Assembly: GCF_001655005.1 (NCBI RefSeq)
Contig: NZ_LXET01000041.1
Span: 186,001-250,000 of the forward strand
Origin: Hafnia paralvei ATCC 29927
Lineage (GTDB): Bacteria; Pseudomonadota; Gammaproteobacteria; Enterobacterales; Enterobacteriaceae
Direction of reading: 5' to 3'
Length of the DNA: 64,000 bases
Shown: one piece after another, positions 7,995-16,983 of the stretch
Layout of the letters: every line of letters begins with the position of its first letter
Numbering within the stretch: the first letter of the stretch is position 1
Translations under genes and position numbers: made by a program
The notes under the pieces: generated by a model
Seen by the model: the letters and a program-made list of their open reading frames with translations, nothing else
Databases searched by the model: none
What the model was told of the DNA's origin: nothing

Positions 7995-8126
7995 ATGATA
8001 ATAACTATTATCTTTACTGCGTTAGGTGCCATTGCTTGGTATTTGTATGATCTCAATAGAGCATTCAAAATTCTTGAGAATGAAGTAAAAGAAATCAAAG
8101 ATAAAATATTAGAAATAAATAGTTAG
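7995..8126 (+). CDS. 43-residue membrane-anchored coiled-coil miniprotein
   Basis: A short ORF starts at ATG 7995 behind GAGGGA (7985-7990) and ends at TAG 8124-8126. The product has one hydrophobic helix (IITIIFTALGAIAWYLY), followed by a Lys/Glu-rich amphipathic helix with heptad-like leucines and isoleucines. It resembles phage and plasmid miniproteins or toxin-like peptides in layout, but no family is recognised. Coding status rests on the ribosome-binding site, codon use and position between two small genes on the same strand. Confidence 0.5.
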   Translation: MIITIIFTALGAIAWYLYDLNRAFKILENEVKEIKDKILEINS

Positions 8127-8157
8127 CATTTAGGAAGCCGGATCAGGAGATTTAATA

Positions 8158-8691
8158 GTGGAATTTATTAGTGGCGGAAATTTCATTGAAAAATTATTTA
8201 TTGCATTTGGTAATGAAGATGAGGGTTTTGATCCATTAATTTCTGCAACATTACAGTTTATATTGACAAAAAGCATTCATGATAAAACCGTTTCAATCAG
8301 TCAAATTCAAAGACACTTTAGGATAGGATATAACAGAGCAAACACTATCCATAACGTAATAACCGCATTCTTAACTTCATTATACTGTCAATATTCTTGC
8401 AAGATGACATTGGTAAACCTTAATAATAGTTCACTTAAAAGCATTAACTCTCTTCTCTTTTACTCAGATGAGTTGATAGTAATTGATTTAAATTTTTCAA
8501 ATCAAGAACAACGCATATCCTTTTTGAGAGGAAGTGAATGTTGGCGAAGTGTAAACAACCAAGGAATTATTCACGGTGATATCAACACTGGTTTATTTAT
8601 TGGAGAGATATTAATAGAAGAGGATTCGTATCTATTTAAGCTAGAAAATCTCATAAAATTAGACTCTGATTTAATTAAAGCAACCAAATAA
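8158..8691 (+). CDS. Stand-alone FtsK-gamma-like DNA-binding protein
   Basis: A GTG start at 8158, behind CAGGAGA, gives 177 residues. Residues about 23-68 (FDPLISATLQFILTK ... VSISQIQRHFRIGYNRAN) closely follow the winged-helix gamma domain of FtsK, including the Q-R-x-F-R-I-G-Y-N-R-A recognition helix that reads KOPS motifs. No ATPase motor is present: the remaining 110 residues are unrelated and unrecognised, with the look of an alpha/beta domain. It may bind KOPS-like sites, compete with FtsK, or serve as an element regulator. Base composition is much more AT-rich than the pdu genes. Confidence 0.75.
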   Translation: MEFISGGNFIEKLFIAFGNEDEGFDPLISATLQFILTKSIHDKTVSISQIQRHFRIGYNRANTIHNVITAFLTSLYCQYSCKMTLVNLNNSSLKSINSLLFYSDELIVIDLNFSNQEQRISFLRGSECWRSVNNQGIIHGDINTGLFIGEILIEEDSYLFKLENLIKLDSDLIKATK

Positions 8692-8772
8692 AAAGTATCA
8701 AACATGTGTTTTTTACTTAATAACATTAGCCTTCAAATACATAACATAACTAAGTAAGGCAATACTTTGCAG

Positions 8773-8907
8773 ATGATAAGGCGACACATCCCAGGTACAG
8801 AATTATCCTACCAGACCACCTTTGAGAACGTTACCAACGTCGATATGCGCGGCTGCAACGTTGAAAGTGTCGCAGACACTGTATTTTCACTCAATTTGCT
8901 GACATAA
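8773..8907 (+). other. 44-codon ORF, possible gene remnant
   Basis: An ATG at 8773 opens a 44-codon frame ending at TAA 8905-8907. Its base composition (balanced, with GTCGATATGCGCGG) differs from the very AT-rich DNA on both sides, so it may be a fragment left from another gene. No family is recognised and no good ribosome-binding site is seen. It lies between the FtsK-gamma-like gene and the end of the minus-strand nuclease operon. Confidence 0.25.
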
Positions 8908-8944
8908 ATGGTACTATATCTGTTCTGAGATACTATTGATAATG

Positions 8945-9967
8945 TCATTTATTATTCATCATCAATTGCATATGCTCTGCCATATTTTTACCCCTATTAA
9001 GAATTATCTTATTCTCTACAAAATCAATTACAAAAAAGTGATCATTCTTCGGCTCAACATTTCTAGAGTAAAAACGATAGTACTCATTAGCATTTTCATA
9101 CTGAAGATTCACTGCAATACTTTTTATTTTCTTATTTTTTACAATATCAATAAACATATTATTTAGATCTGGACGCTTACTTTCTTTATCATCATCTTGT
9201 ATTTTTGTGTCAAAATACCTTATAAAGCAATTCTCAATAATTCGTCCTTCTTTATCCACTTCCACTTCATCCATTAGTGAATTAGATATATTAAAACTTA
9301 GGTTATAATCGTTATTATGAGAAATAGCACGAGGGTTAAATATGTTAAAGAAAACAAAAAAATCATTATCGTCATTAGAGACGCTATAAAGCATTTTCGA
9401 GAATCCGCGATGAATAAGATCTATTGGTCTTTTTTGCGGTTGATGAGTATACCCTACATAATGAATTTCTGTATCTATTCCCAAGTCTATAAAATTTTCT
9501 TTCAAAAAATCGTGGACAGATAAAACACTTATTTCTTTTTCATTAGTTTTTACATATAGATATTTTTCTGTAACTTTTACTTCAGGTTTTATTTTACGCG
9601 GACCTTTAGGTGTATTTTCATAAAATGAAAACTTTATTTTATGCTTTTTCTCTTTTTGTCCAACTAAAAAATATAATATTAAATCCTTTGTAAATGGTGA
9701 GTATTTGGCCTTTTTCTTTGTAGAAAATCTAACCTTTTTTCTTGTACCCAAAAAATAAATAAATCTTTTTTCACAATGCTCATTAAAATGTTTTTCCATC
9801 GAGCTAAGATAGTTTTTAATAATCTTATTTGTATTAAGTTCATAAGGAGGATTTATGAGCATGTCATACCAAAAGCAATCGGTATTTATAAGATCTACCC
9901 ACCATGATTTATCTGATTCAGAATAAAAAGTTTTTGATGGTAAAAAATCAAAATATCCACGACTCAT
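8945..9967 (-). CDS. Unknown protein with a GIY-YIG-like nuclease segment, third gene of the defence-like operon
   Basis: This 340-residue protein is very AT-rich and Lys-rich. Residues about 165-255 carry a pattern like GIY-YIG nucleases: H-Y-V-G-Y-T at 169-174 in the place of the YIG motif, R180, H186, and a later E245-N-C-F-I-R-Y-F that fits the family's Glu helix. The first GIY motif is not clear, so this is tentative. The N-terminal 140 residues are unrecognised. It lies 29 bp after the PD-(D/E)XK gene and is probably cotranscribed with it and the HNH gene. No signal peptide or membrane segment is seen. Confidence 0.5.
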   Translation of the reverse strand: MSRGYFDFLPSKTFYSESDKSWWVDLINTDCFWYDMLINPPYELNTNKIIKNYLSSMEKHFNEHCEKRFIYFLGTRKKVRFSTKKKAKYSPFTKDLILYFLVGQKEKKHKIKFSFYENTPKGPRKIKPEVKVTEKYLYVKTNEKEISVLSVHDFLKENFIDLGIDTEIHYVGYTHQPQKRPIDLIHRGFSKMLYSVSNDDNDFFVFFNIFNPRAISHNNDYNLSFNISNSLMDEVEVDKEGRIIENCFIRYFDTKIQDDDKESKRPDLNNMFIDIVKNKKIKSIAVNLQYENANEYYRFYSRNVEPKNDHFFVIDFVENKIILNRGKNMAEHMQLMMNNK

Positions 9968-9996
9968 TGTAATCCCTCTTTAAATAGATTTATTGA

Positions 9997-11058
9997 CTAA
10001 CTAATTTTTAAAAGCTCTTTCAGTTTTCTTTTCCTACTTATTTTATCACCTAAAAGTGCAGGGAGAAGTAATGCCTTACCATTTAGTTCAAAAGATTTGA
10101 CGTTTAATGCATGAATCATATTTAAAAGTGGAGATCTCTTAATAAAAACAGTATCCCCAGCTTCTATTCTGGCAAGAATACGACTTGCATTTAGTCTATC
10201 GTCAGGACTATCATCATTAACTATTCTTCTATTAATTTTAAGAAGAAGAGTACTGAGCATTTCCATAGTATTTTTTGAAATTTTTCTTATCAATACTCGT
10301 TCTCTTTCAATATATTCTTCTTCTGAACTAAATTCATCTAATATAATATTTAAACCCAAATTATCATTAAGACTTAATGAGTTAGTCCTATCACCATCCC
10401 AAAATATAGTTACCTCACTAACATATCCTTTTCCTTCATATTTTATTCCAGAATATTTATCTTCATCAATGAATTTTATTCTTATATGGATGTCATTGAT
10501 AATAGAAATAAAGAAGTCATCAATTAGAATACTTCCACTATTATTAACCAATTCATTAACTTTAACTTTTCTACCTGAGCCTCGAAATTCATTTTCAGAT
10601 TGGAGCACCCAAAATAACATATTTCCAGCTTGAATCCTTGAGGCTAAAAATAATGGATAGTTAAATCTAGCAGCATATTCAGAGTATTTATTAAGAAAGT
10701 TATTTGATATTTTTTTAGTCTCAATTGACTGTGACGTTTTAACCTCTATAAAACACTTTAATTCTTTTCCTTTCGGTAGTGTAAAGCAAGCAAGATAATC
10801 TGGAACTTTTAGTTCTATATTATTAACTGAAGATTGCCCCAAGGACACCAGACTAATACAGCATTCCATTAAAAAGCACATAAGTGCAAATTCATCTTCC
10901 AGATAATAACCGTTCAATCGCCTCTTACATTCACTAACCTCATCATCCCAGAACATTTCAATATATTTATCAAGATCATTGTCAGACTTAAGACCAAGTC
11001 GAATTGTTTTTAACAATTTTAGCCTTTCAACATTTGATAATAAAACATTACTTTTCAT
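9997..11058 (-). CDS. PD-(D/E)XK nuclease-like protein, second gene of the defence-like operon
   Basis: This 353-residue protein carries a PD-(D/E)XK signature: P86-D87 in KVPDYLACF, then after 17 residues E105-V-K107 in KCFIEVKTS, with an upstream acidic residue E55 in a helix (YLEDEFAL). This is the metal-dependent cutting site of restriction-endonuclease-like folds. The C-terminal 200 residues are unrecognised and could bind DNA or partners. It sits between the HNH gene (12-bp gap) and the GIY-YIG-like gene (29-bp gap) on one strand. No methyltransferase is near, so it is not a classical restriction-modification enzyme pair. Confidence 0.68.
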   Translation of the reverse strand: MKSNVLLSNVERLKLLKTIRLGLKSDNDLDKYIEMFWDDEVSECKRRLNGYYLEDEFALMCFLMECCISLVSLGQSSVNNIELKVPDYLACFTLPKGKELKCFIEVKTSQSIETKKISNNFLNKYSEYAARFNYPLFLASRIQAGNMLFWVLQSENEFRGSGRKVKVNELVNNSGSILIDDFFISIINDIHIRIKFIDEDKYSGIKYEGKGYVSEVTIFWDGDRTNSLSLNDNLGLNIILDEFSSEEEYIERERVLIRKISKNTMEMLSTLLLKINRRIVNDDSPDDRLNASRILARIEAGDTVFIKRSPLLNMIHALNVKSFELNGKALLLPALLGDKISRKRKLKELLKIS

Positions 11059-11070
11059 CTTATAACTCTA

Positions 11071-12339
11071 TTATTGTGATTTGATAAACCAATCAAAGCT
11101 AGGAGCATCCCCGTCTTCATTGCCTACACCGATCCAGTTAAAAAGTGTTTGATCTGGTGGACTTATTAGCGTTTCAGCAACACTGTCCCATTGAAAATCC
11201 GTGTCTGCAAGATAACCAGCTCCTGAATACACAACTAAAGCACCTAAAACACAATAAGACCAAGCTCCTGCGGGCCCTTCTCTTACGGGAACAATCAACT
11301 CCTTCGTTCGCATAGAATCTCGATAAATAAAAGAGTCATGCCCCATTTCTATAAGATCCGAAATAGTTAAACAGCCTAAAGAATATTCCCCAAGAGCCCC
11401 CCCTTTACCATGAAATGTCTCTCCATGAATAAGAGCAACGATACAACTTTGTACATTACCAAAAGTATTAAATGCTATTTCTACCTGAGTATACGAATAA
11501 CGATACTTCCATCGCCCTTCATACACGATGTCAGGAACTCCCAAACGCTCTCTAATTTTTTCAGAAGGAGCTCCTACAGGAGCTAATTCGAGAATTTCCG
11601 GTGGAGTCAACGGAACACACTTATTTTCCAGGCGATTATCATCACTATCATTTTTGAATGACCAGTTTACAACATGTGCTTTAGCTTCAAGTTCTGGGAT
11701 AACTTCTCCGATAGTCATTACATGAAGAATATTGTTATATACATCTTGAAAAGCAAAAGTACAGGAAGCTGCCTCTGTCGGACAAGCCTGAATTATTTCA
11801 TGAAACCCTTTATTCCAAAAGTACGGGCCATTTCCTTTATTAATATCAGGATTATTTTCCTGAGACCAATGCCGCCCCAGAGCTTGCCAACCATGTTCAA
11901 GAAGTAAAACTCTTGCTTCTTCGTATGGTAATGACTGAATTCTTGGAATCGGTGTATGTTTGGCATTTAACGGTTGAGGCAGGCTACTTCTTGTACCACT
12001 AACCTCATATAAAGATCTTAATTCGGCAAACTTTTTCCACTGTTTCAATAGTTCTACAGGAAACATAGCTTCATCATTGTCCACTAATTTCGCACAATTC
12101 TGGCAAAGCCATATCCCATTAGTTATTGCTGAACGTTCACTTGGGGTAAGACTGACATCAAATCTAGGGCCTCCAGACGCAGCAGCAGAGATATGGGCAG
12201 CCACCCCAATATTGAGTGATTTATCAACTTCAGTATGAGGACCTGAAGTTGCTTTATTACAATCAGGATTCGAACAACGAAAGCCCACTCGTTTACCTAA
12301 TAATTCCTTTACTTTGCTCGAAAAATCATCTCTTGCCAT
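11071..12339 (-). CDS. HNH nuclease fused to an unknown C-terminal domain, first gene of the defence-like operon
   Basis: I start at the ATG at 12339 (MARDDFSSKV), where similarity begins; an upstream extension of 77 codons is low-complexity and unlikely. The 422-residue product has an N-terminal HNH domain at about residues 10-95: zinc cysteines C22, C27, C79 and C82, V-A-A-H49-I, and N74-G-I-W-L-C. This domain type is fused to varied partners in bacterial defence proteins such as HNH-SAVED. Here the C-terminal 300 residues are different and unrecognised, with one segment (ERLGVPDIVYEGRWKYRYS) resembling a BamE-like small domain. A sensor-plus-DNA-cutter role is inference. Confidence 0.72.
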   Translation of the reverse strand: MARDDFSSKVKELLGKRVGFRCSNPDCNKATSGPHTEVDKSLNIGVAAHISAAASGGPRFDVSLTPSERSAITNGIWLCQNCAKLVDNDEAMFPVELLKQWKKFAELRSLYEVSGTRSSLPQPLNAKHTPIPRIQSLPYEEARVLLLEHGWQALGRHWSQENNPDINKGNGPYFWNKGFHEIIQACPTEAASCTFAFQDVYNNILHVMTIGEVIPELEAKAHVVNWSFKNDSDDNRLENKCVPLTPPEILELAPVGAPSEKIRERLGVPDIVYEGRWKYRYSYTQVEIAFNTFGNVQSCIVALIHGETFHGKGGALGEYSLGCLTISDLIEMGHDSFIYRDSMRTKELIVPVREGPAGAWSYCVLGALVVYSGAGYLADTDFQWDSVAETLISPPDQTLFNWIGVGNEDGDAPSFDWFIKSQ

Positions 12340-12959
12340 AGTGTTCACTTTCAAAAAAATCAATGATTTTAGTATATTAGCTTTAATCACAAATGGAAGA
12401 ATTTCTATTTGAAATTTCATTGACATTGAAAAAATGGGATAACCACCACACAACAACAAGTTTGTGCCATTCCAAGCATAGCTTGCTCGAAGGCCTCCAA
12501 GTAACATATGATGTGTGATTCTGGATCTCTGACTATAATCTATATAAATCAATGAAATATAATTCAACAACTAGTATCTTTCTGCAAAGCAACACGGCTC
12601 TAGCATATACATGCCGCTACTTTTTTCAGTCATAAAGCATAACTTCAGAAAACCTCCTCGTACTGCATACTCAATCGACAGCACACCGAACTACAGGCAA
12701 AAAAACTTATGGCTATCCCGAGATAGAATCACCTCATTTTTGGTAAAGCTCGCTTGCCGGAGCATGTTCAATAGAACTTGGGCTGTTGGCTGTCTAACTG
12801 CCCAACTATTCAGCCTATTGGATCAGTGTCACAGATAAACTGTAGTTAACAGTAGTAAAATCAAAGGGTAAGTAGCCTTTGCTGCTTGTGGCGTATAAAA
12901 TCCGGCGAAATTATCGTACGGATATGATCTTTAATCATTGCATTCTAGAGGACTATAAT
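12340..12959. other. Divergent intergenic region between the nuclease operon and the Gabija-like genes
   Basis: This 620-bp region separates two divergent defence-like operons and should contain promoters for both. No real gene is seen; the frames at 12611-12838 and upstream of 12960 lack family signals. An imperfect hairpin TTGGGCTGTT / AACTGCCCAA lies near 12779-12805 and has a diverged look-alike at 17248-17277, beyond the Gabija genes. The region looks like eroded mobile-element DNA. Confidence 0.45.
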
Positions 12960-14942
12960 TTGTATTTATCACATATTGAAATATCAAATTTTAGATTGTT
13001 CCAGCATTTAAGCTTGAAGTTAAACCGAGGCCTGAATGTGTTGGTTGGCGAGAATGACTCAGGTAAAACTGCATTGATTGATGCAATTCGGTATACGCTA
13101 GGCACAAAATCCAATGACCGTTCTTATCTTACAGAGCAAGATTTTCACAACGATTCTGATGATTTAAAAATAAAATTAAAATTTTCTGAAGTAGCCCTCC
13201 ATGCGCATCGCTTTGTCGAACATATTTCTCACGAAGAATATGAAGATGAGAACGGTGAAAAGAAACTCCGTTCCGTCCTTTACGTTCAGCTACACGCTCA
13301 AATTACAGGATTAGAGAAAAGAGGTTATCCCTATATAAAGACCGAATTACGTTCAGGTATCGATGGAAACGGTTTAGCCATTGAGTCTGAGATAAGAGAT
13401 TTTCTAGCCTCAACGTATCTTAAACCGCTAAGAGATGCCGAAGTGGAGCTTTCTAGTGGTAGAGCCTCTCGTTTATCTCAAATACTGAGCTCCTCAAAAG
13501 ACATTATAGAAGGAATGGAGAGCATTCTTACTATCATCGCTAAGGCAAATGATGAGCTTCTTACTGATGATGCTGCCCTAAAAAAATCGGCTGAAAACAT
13601 TCAGCAAAAATATCTTCATGAACTTATTTTTGAGAAAGACAAATCAAAACTTGGTGCATTTATCGATATCGCAGGCATTAAAGAAGAAGACCTTTCTAAC
13701 CTACCGAAACACGCCCAGAAGCGCCATTTACGCACTCTATTAGAGGGATTAACGCTCTCCCTGACCAATGACCAACGAACACATGGACTCGGTTACCTCA
13801 ATCTTCTTTTTATGGGGGCGGAATTACTACTCTTGGAACAAGAAGCAAACAACGAATTTCCTTTACTTCTCGTAGAAGAGCCCGAAGCACATCTTCACCC
13901 TCAGCTACAAATGAAACTCCTTCAGTTCATAAATAGAACAACTAAAACCGAGAAAAAACCTGATGGAGTACAGTGTATTCTGACAACTCATAGTCCTAAC
14001 ATAGCCTCTAAAGCAGACCCTGCTGAAATCATCATGCTATCTGAAGGGGGAGCCTGGCCGCTTGCTGTTGGTGAAACAGAACTTGCTAAAGATGATTACC
14101 AATTTTTAAGAAAATTTTTAGATTCAACCAAAGCGAATGTCTTTTTTGCTAAAGCAGTCATACTTGTGGAAGGTGATGGTGAGAATATCCTGTTACCTGA
14201 ATTGGCAAAGTTGTTGGGGCGCCCTTTAGAAAATTATGGAGTATCTATCGTCAAATATGACAATAGCGGCTCATGGAAGCGTTTTGCCAAGTTATTCTTA
14301 AGATCCGGTCAAGATGGAAACCCAAATGCATGGCATCCGACAAAAATATGCGTACTTAGGGATCTTGATCTTTGGCCAGATTGTGCTGAAGAAAAAGATG
14401 ACGGCAGTAACCCATACGGATTTAAAAAAGAGAACAGCAGAAACCAAGTCTATTGGCGAAGAAATTACCCCGACGACCAGCAGAGAAAAACTGAACATAT
14501 CGATCAATTAAATAGGCAAAATGTTGTAGTCAAAATATCGGATGACTGGACTTTCGAATACTGTCTGGCTAAATACGGTCTTTTTAGTGAGTGCTATGAA
14601 GCTACTATTGGCTCCAATGTAGGAATCGATAACATCGTTGGCGATGATGATACCAAAGCAACATTCATTCTTAGCCAAGTTTCAAAAACAGACTTTGCCT
14701 ATAAACTGTCTAGTATTCTTCAAAAGCAACAAGGCCAAAAAGTTGATGACACGATAGCTTCTCTTAGTGTTGAGGATGCCAATAATAACGATATTTCTAA
14801 GTCGGCCCAAACACGTGCAAAAACCGAGTTTGCAGTCGAACTCAAACAGAGGCTTCCGAACTATCTTATCGAGGCTATTCAATATGTAACAGAGCCAATT
14901 GAAGAAAATACTGAAGAGGTACAGCATGCCGCAGTCGTTTGA
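12960..14942 (+). CDS. gajA: Gabija-type GajA: OLD-family ATPase with TOPRIM nuclease domain
   Basis: I start at TTG 12960 because AGAGGA (12947-12952) lies 7 nt upstream and the product begins MYLSHIEISNFR, as OLD proteins do; the ATG at 12924 has only a weak site. The 660-residue protein has an ABC-type ATPase with Walker A GENDSGKT (residues 30-37) and signature/Walker B region LLLVEEPEAHLHPQ. A TOPRIM domain follows, with its Glu in VILVEGDGEN and the D-x-D in LRDLDLWPD. GajA is the sequence-specific nicking endonuclease of Gabija, kept inactive by ATP. The UvrD-like gene follows with a 17-bp overlap, which defines class 2 OLD/Gabija. Confidence 0.88.
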   Translation: MYLSHIEISNFRLFQHLSLKLNRGLNVLVGENDSGKTALIDAIRYTLGTKSNDRSYLTEQDFHNDSDDLKIKLKFSEVALHAHRFVEHISHEEYEDENGEKKLRSVLYVQLHAQITGLEKRGYPYIKTELRSGIDGNGLAIESEIRDFLASTYLKPLRDAEVELSSGRASRLSQILSSSKDIIEGMESILTIIAKANDELLTDDAALKKSAENIQQKYLHELIFEKDKSKLGAFIDIAGIKEEDLSNLPKHAQKRHLRTLLEGLTLSLTNDQRTHGLGYLNLLFMGAELLLLEQEANNEFPLLLVEEPEAHLHPQLQMKLLQFINRTTKTEKKPDGVQCILTTHSPNIASKADPAEIIMLSEGGAWPLAVGETELAKDDYQFLRKFLDSTKANVFFAKAVILVEGDGENILLPELAKLLGRPLENYGVSIVKYDNSGSWKRFAKLFLRSGQDGNPNAWHPTKICVLRDLDLWPDCAEEKDDGSNPYGFKKENSRNQVYWRRNYPDDQQRKTEHIDQLNRQNVVVKISDDWTFEYCLAKYGLFSECYEATIGSNVGIDNIVGDDDTKATFILSQVSKTDFAYKLSSILQKQQGQKVDDTIASLSVEDANNNDISKSAQTRAKTEFAVELKQRLPNYLIEAIQYVTEPIEENTEEVQHAAVV

Positions 14943-16983
14943 AGGCTTCATTACGCATGACGACATTACCGAGATAGCCGAATCTGAAAAGCTTATTCTT
15001 CAGGATGATATTCGTATTTCAATTCTGAAAGCTATGCACTCTATTGATGTACAAGCTTGCCCAGGAAGTGGAAAAACAACATTGATTGCCACTAAGCTCA
15101 TCCTTCTTGCTAAAAAGTGGAACTCTCCACACCGAGGGATATGCGTCCTGTCTCATACCAATGTGGCTAAAGATGAGGTCATTAGACGCCTTCAATGCTC
15201 AACATCAAAAGCTGCGCAGCGTTTACTGAAATATCCTCATTTTATTGGAACCATTCAGGAATTTGTACACCGCTTTTTAGCCTTACCCTATATCAGATCT
15301 CGTGGTATCCAAGATATCACGGTAGACAATGATATATACGCTAAACAAGCTATTAAACTGCTCGAATTAGCTCAATTTTCTTGGTTTAAAGGGACATTAA
15401 ATGGATTAGGTAATACTGTAGAACAAGAGGCTTTCTTCAGAGGTACATTTCGATATATTTCTCAGGATGGTGAAGAAATTAATCTTGATAAAAAATCCAG
15501 AAGATGGAGCCCAGATAATAATCTTCAGAGGGCTAAACGCGACCTAGGCCGATTAAAGAATTATCTGGATGAGCGAGGCGTATTTCTTTTTCGTGATATG
15601 TATACGCACGCCGATAAAGCATGCACAAACAATCCTGAATTAGCTGAGGTCATTCGAGCACGGTTTCCGTTTGTTTTAATCGATGAAATGCAGGATACAC
15701 AGAAATTCCAAGATGAGCTTTTAAGTAAAGTCTTCCCGCATAATTCATCACTCATCGTTCAGCGTTTTGGCGATCCAGATCAATCTATATTTAATAACAT
15801 TGGAACAGAAGAGCCTAATCAAAGCTTTAACGGTAAGTTGCGAGACCAGATGGATTATGTAATTCATACATCTCATCGCTTTGATGGAATTCTATCTAGC
15901 AAAATCTGTAAGTTAAGTTTCAATGAAATCCCATTGGAAACGGACTTAGCAGAAGCAAGTTTGTTAGATAGAGCACAAGCCCATACTACTCGTGATAGAT
16001 TTTCCGATACTGTTATCATTTTTAATGACGATACTTGCGAAGAAGTCATTGAGCATTTTGCTCAAATTGTTTCAAATCAGTTTGCTGTAGAATACAAAAA
16101 AAATAAAAAATTTACGGTAAAAGTTGTTGGTGCAGTCGGAGCTAAAATAGCACCTGATGAAGCACAGTTTAGAATAGGCCATTATTGGCCTGATTTTGAT
16201 AAAACCAAATCAAAAAATCATTTCAAAGAAACTTGTTTTATAGAAGCTGTTCGCCAGTGCCAAGAAAATTCAACTATCGATTTGGCAGATAATTATAAAC
16301 TCTTACTCACGTGTATTCTTAAGCTTATGCGAATGAGCAATAAGATGGATGACAATGAGAAAAATTTTTCCAGTACAACATTACGAGAATATTTAATCAA
16401 AATAGGAAGCTGGACTCGTTTTCGTAAAGGGTTATTTTATTTACTCACCGAGACTAAAGTGACAAAACAACAACATTGGGAAATCGCCTGTCGTACATTA
16501 ATTTCCTTGCTTCAGTTAGAAAACATCCCCGCCGAGGCAACAGATTATATGGCATTTCATGAAGATACAAATCCAGATGAAGTTAGACAGGCTGAACACG
16601 CAAACTCACTGACTCCTTTGAAAGATAACACTCTAATCCATGAGGATGGCTTTCATATCGAGCTATCAACAATACATGCTGTTAAAGGCGAGACACATGA
16701 TGCAACGCTAGTCATTGAGACCAAAAACCACACATTCGATCTACAAACTATGTTGCCATATTTGACTGGAGAGCTACCCAACGTAGAGCATCCTAATACC
16801 AGCCTACCAGATAAACCAAATTCACGTAGAGCATTCAAACCCAATAAAGTTTTTATGCGGCAGTTTTATGTCGCAATGAGTCGTCCGAAACATTTACTAT
16901 GTCTAGCCCTTCACTCTGATCGAATATCTAGTGAACAAATTCAGTTGCTTCAGCAGCGTGGTTGGCAAGTAGATATAATCTAA
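14926..16983 (+). CDS. gajB: Gabija-type GajB: UvrD/Rep-like helicase
   Basis: The start is the ATG at 14926 (MPQSFEGF), with GAAGAGG just upstream, overlapping the gajA stop. The 685-residue superfamily-1 helicase shows Walker A ACPGSGKTT (residues 44-52), motif II VLIDEMQDT, motif III FGDPDQSIF, motif V VKGETHDATLVIE and motif VI FYVAMSRPKH. In Gabija, GajB is thought to sense or process DNA ends and to activate GajA during phage infection. It is clearly longer than the roughly 500 residues I recall for the founding GajB, with the extra length between motifs III and V. Translational coupling with gajA supports one complex. Confidence 0.88.
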   Translation: MPQSFEGFITHDDITEIAESEKLILQDDIRISILKAMHSIDVQACPGSGKTTLIATKLILLAKKWNSPHRGICVLSHTNVAKDEVIRRLQCSTSKAAQRLLKYPHFIGTIQEFVHRFLALPYIRSRGIQDITVDNDIYAKQAIKLLELAQFSWFKGTLNGLGNTVEQEAFFRGTFRYISQDGEEINLDKKSRRWSPDNNLQRAKRDLGRLKNYLDERGVFLFRDMYTHADKACTNNPELAEVIRARFPFVLIDEMQDTQKFQDELLSKVFPHNSSLIVQRFGDPDQSIFNNIGTEEPNQSFNGKLRDQMDYVIHTSHRFDGILSSKICKLSFNEIPLETDLAEASLLDRAQAHTTRDRFSDTVIIFNDDTCEEVIEHFAQIVSNQFAVEYKKNKKFTVKVVGAVGAKIAPDEAQFRIGHYWPDFDKTKSKNHFKETCFIEAVRQCQENSTIDLADNYKLLLTCILKLMRMSNKMDDNEKNFSSTTLREYLIKIGSWTRFRKGLFYLLTETKVTKQQHWEIACRTLISLLQLENIPAEATDYMAFHEDTNPDEVRQAEHANSLTPLKDNTLIHEDGFHIELSTIHAVKGETHDATLVIETKNHTFDLQTMLPYLTGELPNVEHPNTSLPDKPNSRRAFKPNKVFMRQFYVAMSRPKHLLCLALHSDRISSEQIQLLQQRGWQVDII

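Noticed and set aside
8945..12339. Classical restriction-modification system
   Set aside because: No gene in or near the operon shows methyltransferase motifs, and the HNH protein is of a type found in other kinds of defence proteins.
11071..12570. Longer form of the HNH protein starting at 12570
   Set aside because: The first 77 residues are hydrophobic, low in family signal and upstream of the typical HNH-protein start MARDDFSSKV at 12339.
12779..12809. Integron attC site
   Set aside because: A GTCTAAC box is present, but the matching GTTRRRY box at the right distance and the attC stem layout are missing, and there is no integron integrase.
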